Positions 1-7,762 of a stretch of 9,725 bases of DNA are shown piece after piece. The notes below the pieces were generated by a model. The model worked only from the letters and a program-made list of their open reading frames with translations, was not told the DNA's origin and ran no database searches. The stretch is taken from NCBI GenBank assembly GCA_023428885.1, contig JAEYWQ010000260.1, positions 1 to 9,725 of the forward strand, written 5' to 3'. Numbering within the stretch: position 1 is the first letter of the stretch; each line of letters begins with the position of its first letter. Source of the DNA: Bacillota bacterium (GTDB taxonomy: Bacteria; Bacillota; Clostridia; Lachnospirales; Lachnospiraceae). Both the position numbers and the translations under genes were made by a program.

Positions 1-2841
1 TCACAGTATAAGCTCTTATCTCACCTAATGAAACGTGCCAAGATGGTGTATGTTACAGTAACCATGAAGGAAACGTATTATGGAAAGCAGTTAAAAGAGC
101 ATGAATTATTCTATTTAAGTGCAAAAACGGTGGAAAAGTTATTAAGGATTGCCAACGAGCAAGGAGTAGCAGTCCTTGACTATAAGATACCTAAGCGTGA
201 ACCGAAAACACAGCGCTATTATCGTTATGTGGAATCGGAAGCGCTATCTTTCTTAGAACAATCGATATTTCGATATCCACAGGGGCAATACACCAAGGCT
301 CAAGAAGATATCAGCATTACAGTAGCCAAGGATGCAGTGGAAGAAGTGGAAACTGCGGTAATCGAAATCCGTAGACTGATATATCAAGAGGGCTATCGTT
401 ATCGCGATATTGCGATTGTAACAGGGGATGTATCCACTTATGGTGACATTGCAAAACTTGCCTTGTCTAAAGTGTCTATTCCTTGTTTTGTGGATCAGAA
501 GAAAAATATTCTAACCAACCCTTTGGTAGAGTTTATACGGGCTGCAATTGAAGTGGTAGAGCATAATTTTGCTTATGAAGGGGTTATGCGATTTTTAAAA
601 TGTAGTTTAGCACAGATGGATCTTGATCAGGTGGAGAAGTTTGAAAACTACATCTTAGCTCAGGGTATTCGTGGAATATCCATGTATCAAAAGGAATGGG
701 TAAGGACTTATAAAAGTAATTATGAAATTGATCTATCATCGATTAATCTGGTAAGGATTGAACTGGTGGAGAAATTAGTTCCCTTACAACTTGTCCTTCA
801 TGGGGCTGAAACAACAGTGAAAGAAGCAATCACAGCCATATATGAGGTGATGATATCCTTTGGCTGTGAACAGCAGCTACTCTTGGCTGCGGACCGGTTT
901 CGTGCACAATTGACGGATGAAAGCATGCAGCGGGCAAAGGAGTATGAGCAAGTATATCGTCTTGTATTAGAGATCTTTGACCGTATGGTGGAATTGCTAG
1001 GTGCTGATAAATTATCGGTAAAAGAGCTAAAAGATATCTTAGAGACAGGCTTAAAAGAAGCTAAAGTAGGTTTGATACCTCCTGGAGTAGATCAGATCTT
1101 AGTTGGAGATATTGAGCGTACACGTTTAAAAGACATCAAAGCCTTATTCTTTCTTGGTGTCAATGATGGACTGGTTCCAAAAGCAAATCCTGGTGGAGGT
1201 ATCCTTTCCGATATGGATCGCCAGTTGTTTGCAGATCATGATATTGAATTATCTCCAACCAAACGACAGAACGCTTATACAACTGAGTTTTATCTGTATC
1301 TTAATCTGACAAAGCCGTCAAATCGACTGTATCTGTCCTATGCTAAGGTTGATGCAGCAGGAAAGGCACTCCGTACTTCCTACCTGATTACAAAGATTCA
1401 AACTCTGTTTCCAAATCTTAAGGTGGAAGCTGCCTGTAAGAAAACAGGTAACCTGCTAGCTGACTTGAATAAGACCCTTGGAATTGACAATGGTTTTTTA
1501 TACTTAATTGAACAATTAAGAGAATATGAAAGTGATCAGACCGATGCTTTATTCTATGAATTGTATCAGCTTTATTTGGAAGAAGAGTTGACAGGACCAA
1601 TAGAATTATCCTCTGTTCTTCAGGGTGTATTCTATCACAACAAAGAAACAGGTTTGTCTGCGGTAGTGGCAAAGAAACTCTATTCAGAAACCTTAGTCGG
1701 TAGTGTTACTAGAATGGAGAAGTTTGCAGCCTGCGCCTTTGCTCATTTTCTGGAATATGGACTAGGTATTGAGGAAAGAAAGGAGTATCAGATTTTAGTT
1801 CCTGATATCGGTAATATCTTTCATGAGGCCTTGGAGTTGTTCTCCAAGAAGTTAAAGGAAAGTGAATACAACTGGCACTCCCTGCCAAAAGACGTAGAAA
1901 TTGCCTTTGGCAAAGAAAGTGTTCAAGAGGCAGTGAGCAACTTCGGGAATGGAATCTTAGAAAGTTCAAAACGTAATGCATATCTAGTAACCAGAGTGGA
2001 ACGTATTCTATTAAAAACAGTGGAAACGTTAACAATGCAACTACAAGCAGGAAAGTTTGAACCACATCTATATGAGCAGTTTTTTGCACATGCTGATCGT
2101 TATCTAAATCTGCATGGACGTATTGACCGTTTGGATCTCTATGAAGAAGGTAATCGTCTCTATGTGAAAATCATTGATTATAAATCAGGAAGTACTTCCT
2201 TTGATCTAATGAGCTTGTATTATGGGCTTCAGTTGCAGCTTGGAGTTTACTTAAGTGCAGCCATGGAGTTTATGAAGGAAGCACACCCAGAAAAAGAGAT
2301 TATACCAGCAGGTGTCTTTTACTATAATCTGGATGACCCTATTGTGGACAAATCAGAGTATGCCCAGGAAGAGATTATGAAGAAACTTCGTATGAATGGC
2401 TTGGTTAATGGCTCAAAAGAGATTATTCCCTTACTAGATACTAACTTTTTAAGCCAAGATGGAGCTTTAGCAGCTTCGGTAAAATCTAGCGTTATCCCAG
2501 TAGAGACAAGTAAGGAAGGGGAATTTACCAAGTATTCATCGGTTGCTTCCATCAAACAGTTTGAGAAGCTTCAGACCTACATTCGTGATTTGATGCATAG
2601 TTTCAGTCTAAAAATTATGGAAGGAACTGTGGGACATAGTCCATATAAGCTTCAAAACAAGGAAGCATGCAGCCATTGTAGATTCCAATCTGTTTGCGGC
2701 TTTGATTGTAAGATTGATGGCTTCCGTTATAAGAAATTGAAAGCTCTTGCGAAAGATCAGGTTTGGGAATTATTAATGCAGGGAGGAGAATCAGAAGATG
2801 GCGAGTATGACTTGGACGACGGATCAGAAGAAAGTAATTGA
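1..2841 (+). CDS. addB: AddB, ATP-dependent helicase-nuclease subunit B (5'-truncated by window edge)
   Basis: This is the second subunit of the AddAB complex, which unwinds and trims double-strand DNA ends and loads RecA. The frame is open from base 1, so the first ATG at 28 is internal. About 946 residues are present; family members are near 1150, so roughly 200 N-terminal residues, including the Walker A region, lie outside. Numbering from base 1, the C-terminal RecB-like nuclease domain has a GNIFHEAL segment, the catalytic motif IDYKSG (Asp726) and a following GLQLQLGVYL helix. Four cysteines match the AddB 4Fe-4S staple: Cys578 before the nuclease core, and Cys890, Cys893 and Cys899 (C-x2-C-x5-C) near the C-terminus. 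All expected nuclease and cluster residues in the visible part are intact. It overlaps addA by 44 bases in another frame, so the two are probably translationally coupled. The family call is very secure. Confidence 0.96.
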   Translation, partial: SQYKLLSHLMKRAKMVYVTVTMKETYYGKQLKEHELFYLSAKTVEKLLRIANEQGVAVLDYKIPKREPKTQRYYRYVESEALSFLEQSIFRYPQGQYTKAQEDISITVAKDAVEEVETAVIEIRRLIYQEGYRYRDIAIVTGDVSTYGDIAKLALSKVSIPCFVDQKKNILTNPLVEFIRAAIEVVEHNFAYEGVMRFLKCSLAQMDLDQVEKFENYILAQGIRGISMYQKEWVRTYKSNYEIDLSSINLVRIELVEKLVPLQLVLHGAETTVKEAITAIYEVMISFGCEQQLLLAADRFRAQLTDESMQRAKEYEQVYRLVLEIFDRMVELLGADKLSVKELKDILETGLKEAKVGLIPPGVDQILVGDIERTRLKDIKALFFLGVNDGLVPKANPGGGILSDMDRQLFADHDIELSPTKRQNAYTTEFYLYLNLTKPSNRLYLSYAKVDAAGKALRTSYLITKIQTLFPNLKVEAACKKTGNLLADLNKTLGIDNGFLYLIEQLREYESDQTDALFYELYQLYLEEELTGPIELSSVLQGVFYHNKETGLSAVVAKKLYSETLVGSVTRMEKFAACAFAHFLEYGLGIEERKEYQILVPDIGNIFHEALELFSKKLKESEYNWHSLPKDVEIAFGKESVQEAVSNFGNGILESSKRNAYLVTRVERILLKTVETLTMQLQAGKFEPHLYEQFFAHADRYLNLHGRIDRLDLYEEGNRLYVKIIDYKSGSTSFDLMSLYYGLQLQLGVYLSAAMEFMKEAHPEKEIIPAGVFYYNLDDPIVDKSEYAQEEIMKKLRMNGLVNGSKEIIPLLDTNFLSQDGALAASVKSSVIPVETSKEGEFTKYSSVASIKQFEKLQTYIRDLMHSFSLKIMEGTVGHSPYKLQNKEACSHCRFQSVCGFDCKIDGFRYKKLKALAKDQVWELLMQGGESEDGEYDLDDGSEESN
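2784..2788 (+). promoter_or_regulatory. addA ribosome binding site inside addB
   Basis: AGGAG lies within a GGGAGGAG run, nine bases before the ATG at 2798 and still inside the addB reading frame. It supports 2798 as the addA start over the in-frame ATG at 2807, which would leave a spacing of 18 bases. Confidence 0.8.
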
Positions 2842-5800
2842 GTTAAGGGGTCGTAATATCCTTGTCTCTGCTGCAGCTGGTTCAGGGAAAACGGCGGTTT
2901 TAGTAGAACGAATCCTTCAAAAGATCACAGATAAAGAAAGACCAATTAATATTGATCAACTCTTAATTGTAACCTTTACAAGGGCTGCCGCTGCTGAAAT
3001 GAGAGAACGTATTGGGAAGGCAATTGAGGCTAAAATAGCTCAGGATCATGAGAACTCTCATCTGCAAAAGCAAGTTGCCCTTTTGAATAATGCTCAAATT
3101 ACAACCATCGATAGTTTTTGCCTCTATGTGATCCGTAACTATTTTCATACCATAGAATTGGATCCAGCCTTTCGTATTGCCGACGATGCAGAATTAACTT
3201 TATTAAAGTCGGATGTGATTGCTAAATTATTAGAGGACTGGTATGAAAAGGCAGATGAGGATTTTCTTGATTTTATTGAGTCTTATTCTGCAAGTAAATC
3301 GGATGAACCAATTGAGGAATTGATTTTAAAATTATATCAATTTTCAAGCTCTTATCCTTGGCCTAAAGAGTGGCTGATGGACCGACTTCAGGAATTTGCG
3401 ATTAAGGATGCAAAAGACTTAAAGGATAAAAAGTGGATGAAGGACTTGATAGAGCGCATTCAGTTATTACTGGAGGATGTGAAGGAATTAAACAAGCAAG
3501 CTCTGCAAATCTGCACTAGTCCGAATGGTCCGCTACCTTATCTGGATGCCTTGCAATCCGATCAAGAATTGATAGATTCTCTAGTTACGATCGATACCTA
3601 TGAAGATTATTATCAGGCCTTTCGTCAGATTAACTATGCAAGGCTTTCTACGAAGAAGACAGCTGATGTTGATGAAGAGAAGAAGGAATTGGTGAAGAAT
3701 CTTAGAGATCAGTATAAAGAGGTAATAAAATCTCTAGTGGCTGATTTTTTCTATCAATCTCCTAGCGAGATGATAGAGGATATGCAGAAGGTAGAAAAGC
3801 CAATGAAAGTCCTGATTGCACTGGTTACTGAGTTTATTGAGCGATTAAAGGCAACGAAAGAGGAAGGAAATCTTGTTGACTTTAGCGATTTGGAGCATTA
3901 TGCACTTCAAATCCTAGTAGATCATAACAATCAGGATGCTCCAACAGCTGCTGCGCTTGATCTGAGCCAGCAATTTGAAGAGATTATGATAGATGAGTAT
4001 CAGGATAGTAATGAGGTACAAGAATTGATTCTAACCAGCGTCTCTAAAATGAAGCAAGGGGTGAATAACTTGTTTATGGTTGGCGATGTGAAGCAAAGTA
4101 TCTATAAGTTCCGTCTTGCCCGGCCAGAAATCTTTTTGGAAAAGTACAATACCTATTCCCTTGAAGATAGTCTTGAGCAAAAGATAGAACTTAGTAAGAA
4201 CTTTCGAAGCCGACATCAAGTCTTAAATAGTGCAAATGACATCTTTCGAAAAATAATGCGAGAGAAGTTTGGTGGAATTGAGTATAAAGAAGAAGTATGG
4301 CTTTATACAGGAGCCTCCTATCCTGAACTTGATAAAGTGGAAGGAGACCAGACAGCTATCGATCTTAATCAGACGGAACTTATTATGCTGGATCTGAAAG
4401 AAACAGAAGATATCATATCCGAGGATGACAGTGAAGTGTTGGAATTAACCAATCGAGAGCTGGAAGCAAGGGCAATCGCCAATCGAATTCAGAAATTGGT
4501 AAAGGATCCTCATTTTAAGGTAAATGATAAGGATGGGTTACGCAAGGCAACTTATCGAGATATTGTTATTTTATTAAGAACCATGTCAAATTGGTCAGAG
4601 ACATTTATAGAACAGTTGGGGGCAGCAGGAATCCCTTGTTATTCGGATACCCAAAGTGGATATTTTCAGACCCTAGAAGTAAAAACTGTGCTTAATTACC
4701 TTCGCGTGCTAGACAACCCTCAACAAGATATAGCTATGACTGCGGTCTTATACTCTCCGATTGGGAATCTGACCTCTACAGAACTAGCAATCTTAAGAAC
4801 TGAGTATGGAAGTGTTGTGGCAGAGAATAAAAGAGCAAGTATGTATGATGCAGCCAGGATCTGTGCTTCCCGGGGTGGAAATGACTTATCTGATAAATTG
4901 AAGAAGTTTTTTGTGGTATATGATGAGCTGAAGGAGAAGATAGCTTATCTTAGTGTTCATGAGTTAATACAAGAAATCTATCAAAAGACAGGGTATGACC
5001 TGTTTGTATTTGCTATGCCTGCAGGTCAACAAAGAAGAAATAATTTATTGATGTTAGTTCAACATGCGATTAAGTTTGAGCAAAGTAGCTTTCATGGGCT
5101 TTTTCAATTCATTCGCTATGTAGAGCGCTTACTTAAGTATGAAATTGACTATGGAGAGGCAAGTAGTATAGGTGAAAATGATAATGCAGTAAGGATTATG
5201 AGTATCCATAAAAGTAAAGGTCTTGAATTCCCGGTTGTTTTCTTAGGTGGTATGGGTAAGAGCTTTAATAATATGGATTCAAGAGAGAAAATCTTGTTTC
5301 ACCCTGACTATGGAATTGGACCTGAGTGTATTGATACAAGTCTTCGTACAAAGATTCCAACCCTGCTAAAGCGCGCGATTGCAAGAAAGCTTGTTTTAGA
5401 TAACCTGGCAGAAGAACTTCGTGTATTGTATGTAGCCTTAACTAGGGCGAAAGAGAAACTCATTATGATTGGTACTGTGAAAGATGCTAATAAGGAGCTA
5501 GACAAATTTAGACAAGCCTCACTTGGTGGAGGGGAGCATCTTATGTTTACTAGCTTAATGAAAGCCAATAGTTATTTTTCATTTGTAGGACCAGCAGTAC
5601 TTGATATTCCTACTGTACGGATATCTTGTATCAAGGTATCTGAGTTAGAATCACAAGAAAAGGACAAGCAGATTGAGCTGGAACGAAAAGCGGAGGATTT
5701 AGCAAAAGAGAATTTTACGGCTACGAAGGATCCTGAGCTAAAACAACAGCTGTTAGAGATCCTACATTTTCAATACCCTTATCAACAGCAGGCAAAGCTG

Positions 5801-6475
5801 CCAATAAAGACCACGGTAAGCGAACTAAAAAAGCTTGGCCAGCAAGTGGATGAAGAGATGAGTGCCATCTTAAGAGAAGTGCAAGAGGAGATGACAGCAC
5901 TGATTATGTCTGAGCCAACACTACCTGCTTTCCTGAAAAAGGAGGTTGAGATGAAAGGCTCTGATCGTGGAACCATAATTCATAAGATTATGGAATGTAT
6001 GAACTTTACAAGCACCAATAGTAAGAAAGATGTTATAAAAATCATGGATCAATTAGTAGAAAAGGGTGTGTTGGAGAAAGAGAATATCTCGCAGATTTCA
6101 TTAACGCCTCTTGTGACTTTCTTAAACTCCTCATTGGCTGATCGTATTCGCAGAGCAGAGCAAGAAGGAAAGGTATACAAAGAGCAACAGTTTGTCCTTG
6201 GTATTCCTGCCAGTGAAGTGAATGAGGATTACCAAAGTGAAGATGTGGTCTTAATACAGGGGATTATCGACTTGTACTTTGAAGAGGATGACCATATCGT
6301 ATTGGTTGATTATAAAACAGATCGCATTGCTAATGGAGAAGAACAGATTCTTCTTAAAAGATATCAGAAACAATTAGATTATTATGCTATGGCTATTAAT
6401 CGCTTAAGGTCAAAAGAGGTCAAAGAGAAAATCATTTACTCTTTTGCTCTACAAAAAGAAATTCGATTGGATTAA
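2798..6475 (+). CDS. addA: AddA, ATP-dependent helicase-nuclease subunit A
   Basis: This complete 1225-residue UvrD/Rep-type (SF1A) helicase fused to a RecB-like nuclease is the motor subunit of AddAB, close to the usual length of about 1230. Helicase motifs appear in order: Q motif at Gln10, Walker A AAAGSGKT at 25-32, motif Ia VTFTRAAAAEM at 58-68, Walker B DEYQD at 399-403, motif III GDVKQSIYKFR at 429-439, motif IV with KNFR around 467-470, motif V SIHKSKGLE at 802-810, and motif VI RVLYVALTR at 875-883. The C-terminal nuclease has His1062, Asp1158 in GIIDLYF, and Asp1171/Lys1173 in VDYKTD, followed by the QLDYYA helix. No key residue is missing. It acts in the cytoplasm at broken DNA ends, producing a 3' tail for RecA after Chi recognition. 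No clear intrinsic terminator follows the stop codon. Confidence 0.98.
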   Translation: MASMTWTTDQKKVIELRGRNILVSAAAGSGKTAVLVERILQKITDKERPINIDQLLIVTFTRAAAAEMRERIGKAIEAKIAQDHENSHLQKQVALLNNAQITTIDSFCLYVIRNYFHTIELDPAFRIADDAELTLLKSDVIAKLLEDWYEKADEDFLDFIESYSASKSDEPIEELILKLYQFSSSYPWPKEWLMDRLQEFAIKDAKDLKDKKWMKDLIERIQLLLEDVKELNKQALQICTSPNGPLPYLDALQSDQELIDSLVTIDTYEDYYQAFRQINYARLSTKKTADVDEEKKELVKNLRDQYKEVIKSLVADFFYQSPSEMIEDMQKVEKPMKVLIALVTEFIERLKATKEEGNLVDFSDLEHYALQILVDHNNQDAPTAAALDLSQQFEEIMIDEYQDSNEVQELILTSVSKMKQGVNNLFMVGDVKQSIYKFRLARPEIFLEKYNTYSLEDSLEQKIELSKNFRSRHQVLNSANDIFRKIMREKFGGIEYKEEVWLYTGASYPELDKVEGDQTAIDLNQTELIMLDLKETEDIISEDDSEVLELTNRELEARAIANRIQKLVKDPHFKVNDKDGLRKATYRDIVILLRTMSNWSETFIEQLGAAGIPCYSDTQSGYFQTLEVKTVLNYLRVLDNPQQDIAMTAVLYSPIGNLTSTELAILRTEYGSVVAENKRASMYDAARICASRGGNDLSDKLKKFFVVYDELKEKIAYLSVHELIQEIYQKTGYDLFVFAMPAGQQRRNNLLMLVQHAIKFEQSSFHGLFQFIRYVERLLKYEIDYGEASSIGENDNAVRIMSIHKSKGLEFPVVFLGGMGKSFNNMDSREKILFHPDYGIGPECIDTSLRTKIPTLLKRAIARKLVLDNLAEELRVLYVALTRAKEKLIMIGTVKDANKELDKFRQASLGGGEHLMFTSLMKANSYFSFVGPAVLDIPTVRISCIKVSELESQEKDKQIELERKAEDLAKENFTATKDPELKQQLLEILHFQYPYQQQAKLPIKTTVSELKKLGQQVDEEMSAILREVQEEMTALIMSEPTLPAFLKKEVEMKGSDRGTIIHKIMECMNFTSTNSKKDVIKIMDQLVEKGVLEKENISQISLTPLVTFLNSSLADRIRRAEQEGKVYKEQQFVLGIPASEVNEDYQSEDVVLIQGIIDLYFEEDDHIVLVDYKTDRIANGEEQILLKRYQKQLDYYAMAINRLRSKEVKEKIIYSFALQKEIRLD

Positions 6476-6504
6476 AATCATAGGAATAGGGACACACTTT
6501 AAAT

Positions 6505-6542
6505 GCTTGTACAGGCCTTGCATAAGACTTGTACAAGCCTTG
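6505..6542 (+). repeat. 16-base direct repeat with overlapping inverted repeats in the addA-SASP spacer
   Basis: Two near-identical 16-base units, GCTTGTACAGGCCTTG (6505-6520) and ACTTGTACAAGCCTTG (6527-6542), lie 22 bases apart and differ at two positions. The same bases allow two competing hairpins. One pairs GCTTGTAC (6505-6512) with GTACAAGC (6531-6538) over eight perfect pairs. The other pairs AGGC(C)TTG (6513-6520, one bulged C) with CAAGCCT (6534-6540). CTTGTACAAG in the second unit is itself palindromic. A run of A rather than T follows, so this is not a normal intrinsic terminator for addA. It could be a regulator binding site, an RNA-processing structure or a chance duplication; its function is unknown. 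Confidence 0.6.
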
Positions 6543-6582
6543 AAAAAAGATGTTGACATTTTTTAGTAGATGCATGAAAATT

Positions 6583-6589
6583 AAAGGAG
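6583..6589 (+). promoter_or_regulatory. Ribosome binding site that fixes the SASP start at 6598
   Basis: AAAGGAG lies eight bases before the ATG at 6598. The earlier in-frame ATG at 6550 has no such site and would add 16 residues unlike the family, so 6598 is chosen. Confidence 0.85.
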
Positions 6590-6597
6590 TGTTCTAT

Positions 6598-6816
6598 ATG
6601 ACTAAATCGAAAAAGCCGATTGACTTAAGTAAAATAAAACCAGAAGAAGAGCTAAAGTATGAGATTGCGAAAGAGCTAGGGTTATTTGAGCAGGTTGTAA
6701 AAAGTGGGTGGGGATCACTTTCTGCAAAAGAAACTGGCAGAATCGGTGGTATCATGACACGAAAGAAAAAAGAAGAAGAACGTAAAAAGAGTGAAACGTT
6801 AAAGAGTGAAACGTAA
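6598..6816 (+). CDS. Small acid-soluble spore protein, alpha/beta-type, SspF-like
   Basis: The 72-residue product resembles the alpha/beta-type SASP family, which coats and protects DNA in dormant spores. The core LKYEIAKELGL (19-29) matches the first conserved helix and contains the Glu-Ile-Ala site (Glu22-Ile23) that germination protease (GPR) normally cuts. The following GWGSLSAKETGRIGG (37-51) corresponds to the second conserved block. The Gly-Trp and the short spacing between blocks are closer to the SspF branch than to SspA/SspB. The N-terminus is Lys-rich, and the tail beyond residue 54 is very rich in Lys, Arg and Glu and ends in a duplicated KSET. Expression in the forespore would be expected, but no convincing sigma-G promoter was found. 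The lipid kinase starts 14 bases downstream. Family membership is fairly secure; the exact subtype is less so. Confidence 0.82.
   Translation: MTKSKKPIDLSKIKPEEELKYEIAKELGLFEQVVKSGWGSLSAKETGRIGGIMTRKKKEEERKKSETLKSET
6786..6814 (+). repeat. 15-base in-frame tandem duplication at the 3' end of the SASP gene
   Basis: AAAGAGTGAAACGT occurs at 6786-6799 and again, identically, at 6801-6814, giving a period of 15 bases (five codons). It repeats Lys-Ser-Glu-Thr at the C-terminus, and the second copy runs into the stop codon. It looks like a recent slippage duplication in a disordered tail. Confidence 0.85.
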
Positions 6817-6830
6817 AAAAGGGGATGTAT

Positions 6831-7739
6831 ATGAAAAAGAAGATGCTATTTATCTATAATCCAAATGCGGGCCGTGGTAAGATTCGTACCAAGCTTTCAC
6901 AGATTATTGAGGTATTTGCAACTGGTTATGAACTTATTGTTTATCCAACAAAGAAAAAGTTGGATGCAAGAGAAAAGGTGAAAGAGTATGCAACACGTGA
7001 AGATTGTGGAGTCATTATTTGCTCTGGTGGTGATGGAACCTTAAATGAAGTTATTTCAGGTTTAATGGAGAATAATGTGAGTATGCCAGTCGGTTATATA
7101 CCTTCTGGTACTACCAATGATTTTGGATATAGTCTTCGTATTCCGAAGGACATGGTGAAAGCTGCTCAGATTATTATGAGAGGAACAACTTTGCTTTGTG
7201 ATGTAGGCAGAATTAATGATAACTTCTTTACATACACAGCAGCTTTTGGCCTCTTTTCAGATGTTTCCTATGAGACACCTCAGAATGCTAAGAATATACT
7301 TGGAAGATTAGCCTATATCTTAAGCGGTGTTTCCAAGCTTCATTCCGTTAAGTCTTATCAGCTGACCATCGAGTGTGAAGAAGAAGTTGTGGAAGGGGAT
7401 TTTATTGTTGGAATGATTGCAAATTCCAATTCTGTTGGAGGATTCCGTGGAATTACAGGAAAAGAAGTATTATTAGATGATGGATTATTTGAATTAATCT
7501 TAATACGTAAACCTCATAATATCCTTGAGATACCGAATATTATCAACGATTTATTAAAGAATGATTTATCTGCCTCTTATTTTTACTATCGTAGAATCAG
7601 TAAAGTAAAGATAACTACTCCAACAGAGATACCATGGTCCCTGGATGGAGAGTTTGGGGGAACAACAAGGATTGCCAACATTATGGTACATAAGAAGGCA
7701 ATCCCGTATATCTGTAATCGAGTTATTTCTACAAAATAG
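6831..7739 (+). CDS. Diacylglycerol kinase family lipid kinase (DagK/YegS/BmrU type)
   Basis: This 302-residue cytoplasmic or peripheral-membrane enzyme belongs to the family that phosphorylates diacylglycerol or a related lipid alcohol using ATP, recycling lipid head-group by-products into phosphatidic acid. Family signatures are YNPNAGRG at 9-16, the nucleotide-binding GGDGTLNEV at 66-74, IPSGTTNDF near 92-100, DDGLFEL around 216, and SLDGE at 270-274, whose acidic residues are expected at the active site. There are no transmembrane segments. The start at 6831 is preferred over the ATG at 6825 because the only Shine-Dalgarno-like stretch (GGGG at 6821-6824) abuts 6825 but sits six bases before 6831. 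The gene follows the SASP by 14 bases and converges with the ROK repressor. The exact lipid substrate cannot be read from the sequence, so no symbol is assigned. Confidence 0.92.
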   Translation: MKKKMLFIYNPNAGRGKIRTKLSQIIEVFATGYELIVYPTKKKLDAREKVKEYATREDCGVIICSGGDGTLNEVISGLMENNVSMPVGYIPSGTTNDFGYSLRIPKDMVKAAQIIMRGTTLLCDVGRINDNFFTYTAAFGLFSDVSYETPQNAKNILGRLAYILSGVSKLHSVKSYQLTIECEEEVVEGDFIVGMIANSNSVGGFRGITGKEVLLDDGLFELILIRKPHNILEIPNIINDLLKNDLSASYFYYRRISKVKITTPTEIPWSLDGEFGGTTRIANIMVHKKAIPYICNRVISTK

Positions 7740-7762
7740 ATTACTATTTCAGGTTTAAGTAA

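Noticed and set aside
28..30. ATG as the start of addB
   Set aside because: The frame is open back to base 1, residues encoded there continue the AddB alignment, and about 200 N-terminal residues including Walker A are missing.
1418..2555. Minus-strand open frames within addB
   Set aside because: They lie antisense to a well-supported gene, have no ribosome binding sites or recognisable domains, and are read as shadows. The same applies to those within addA and xylB, and to the plus-strand frame at 8757-8942 opposite the repressor.
6557..6563. CATTTTT as a sigma-G -10 for the SASP gene
   Set aside because: It fits six of seven positions and the distance to the start is sensible, but no GHATR-type -35 sits 15-18 bases upstream.
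6553..6581. TTGACA with GAAAAT 17 bases downstream as a sigma-A promoter
   Set aside because: The -10 is poor and transcription would begin inside the ribosome binding site of the SASP gene.
6550..6597. Upstream start for the SASP gene adding 16 residues
   Set aside because: No ribosome binding site precedes it, the added residues do not resemble the family, and a strong AAAGGAG is correctly placed for 6598.
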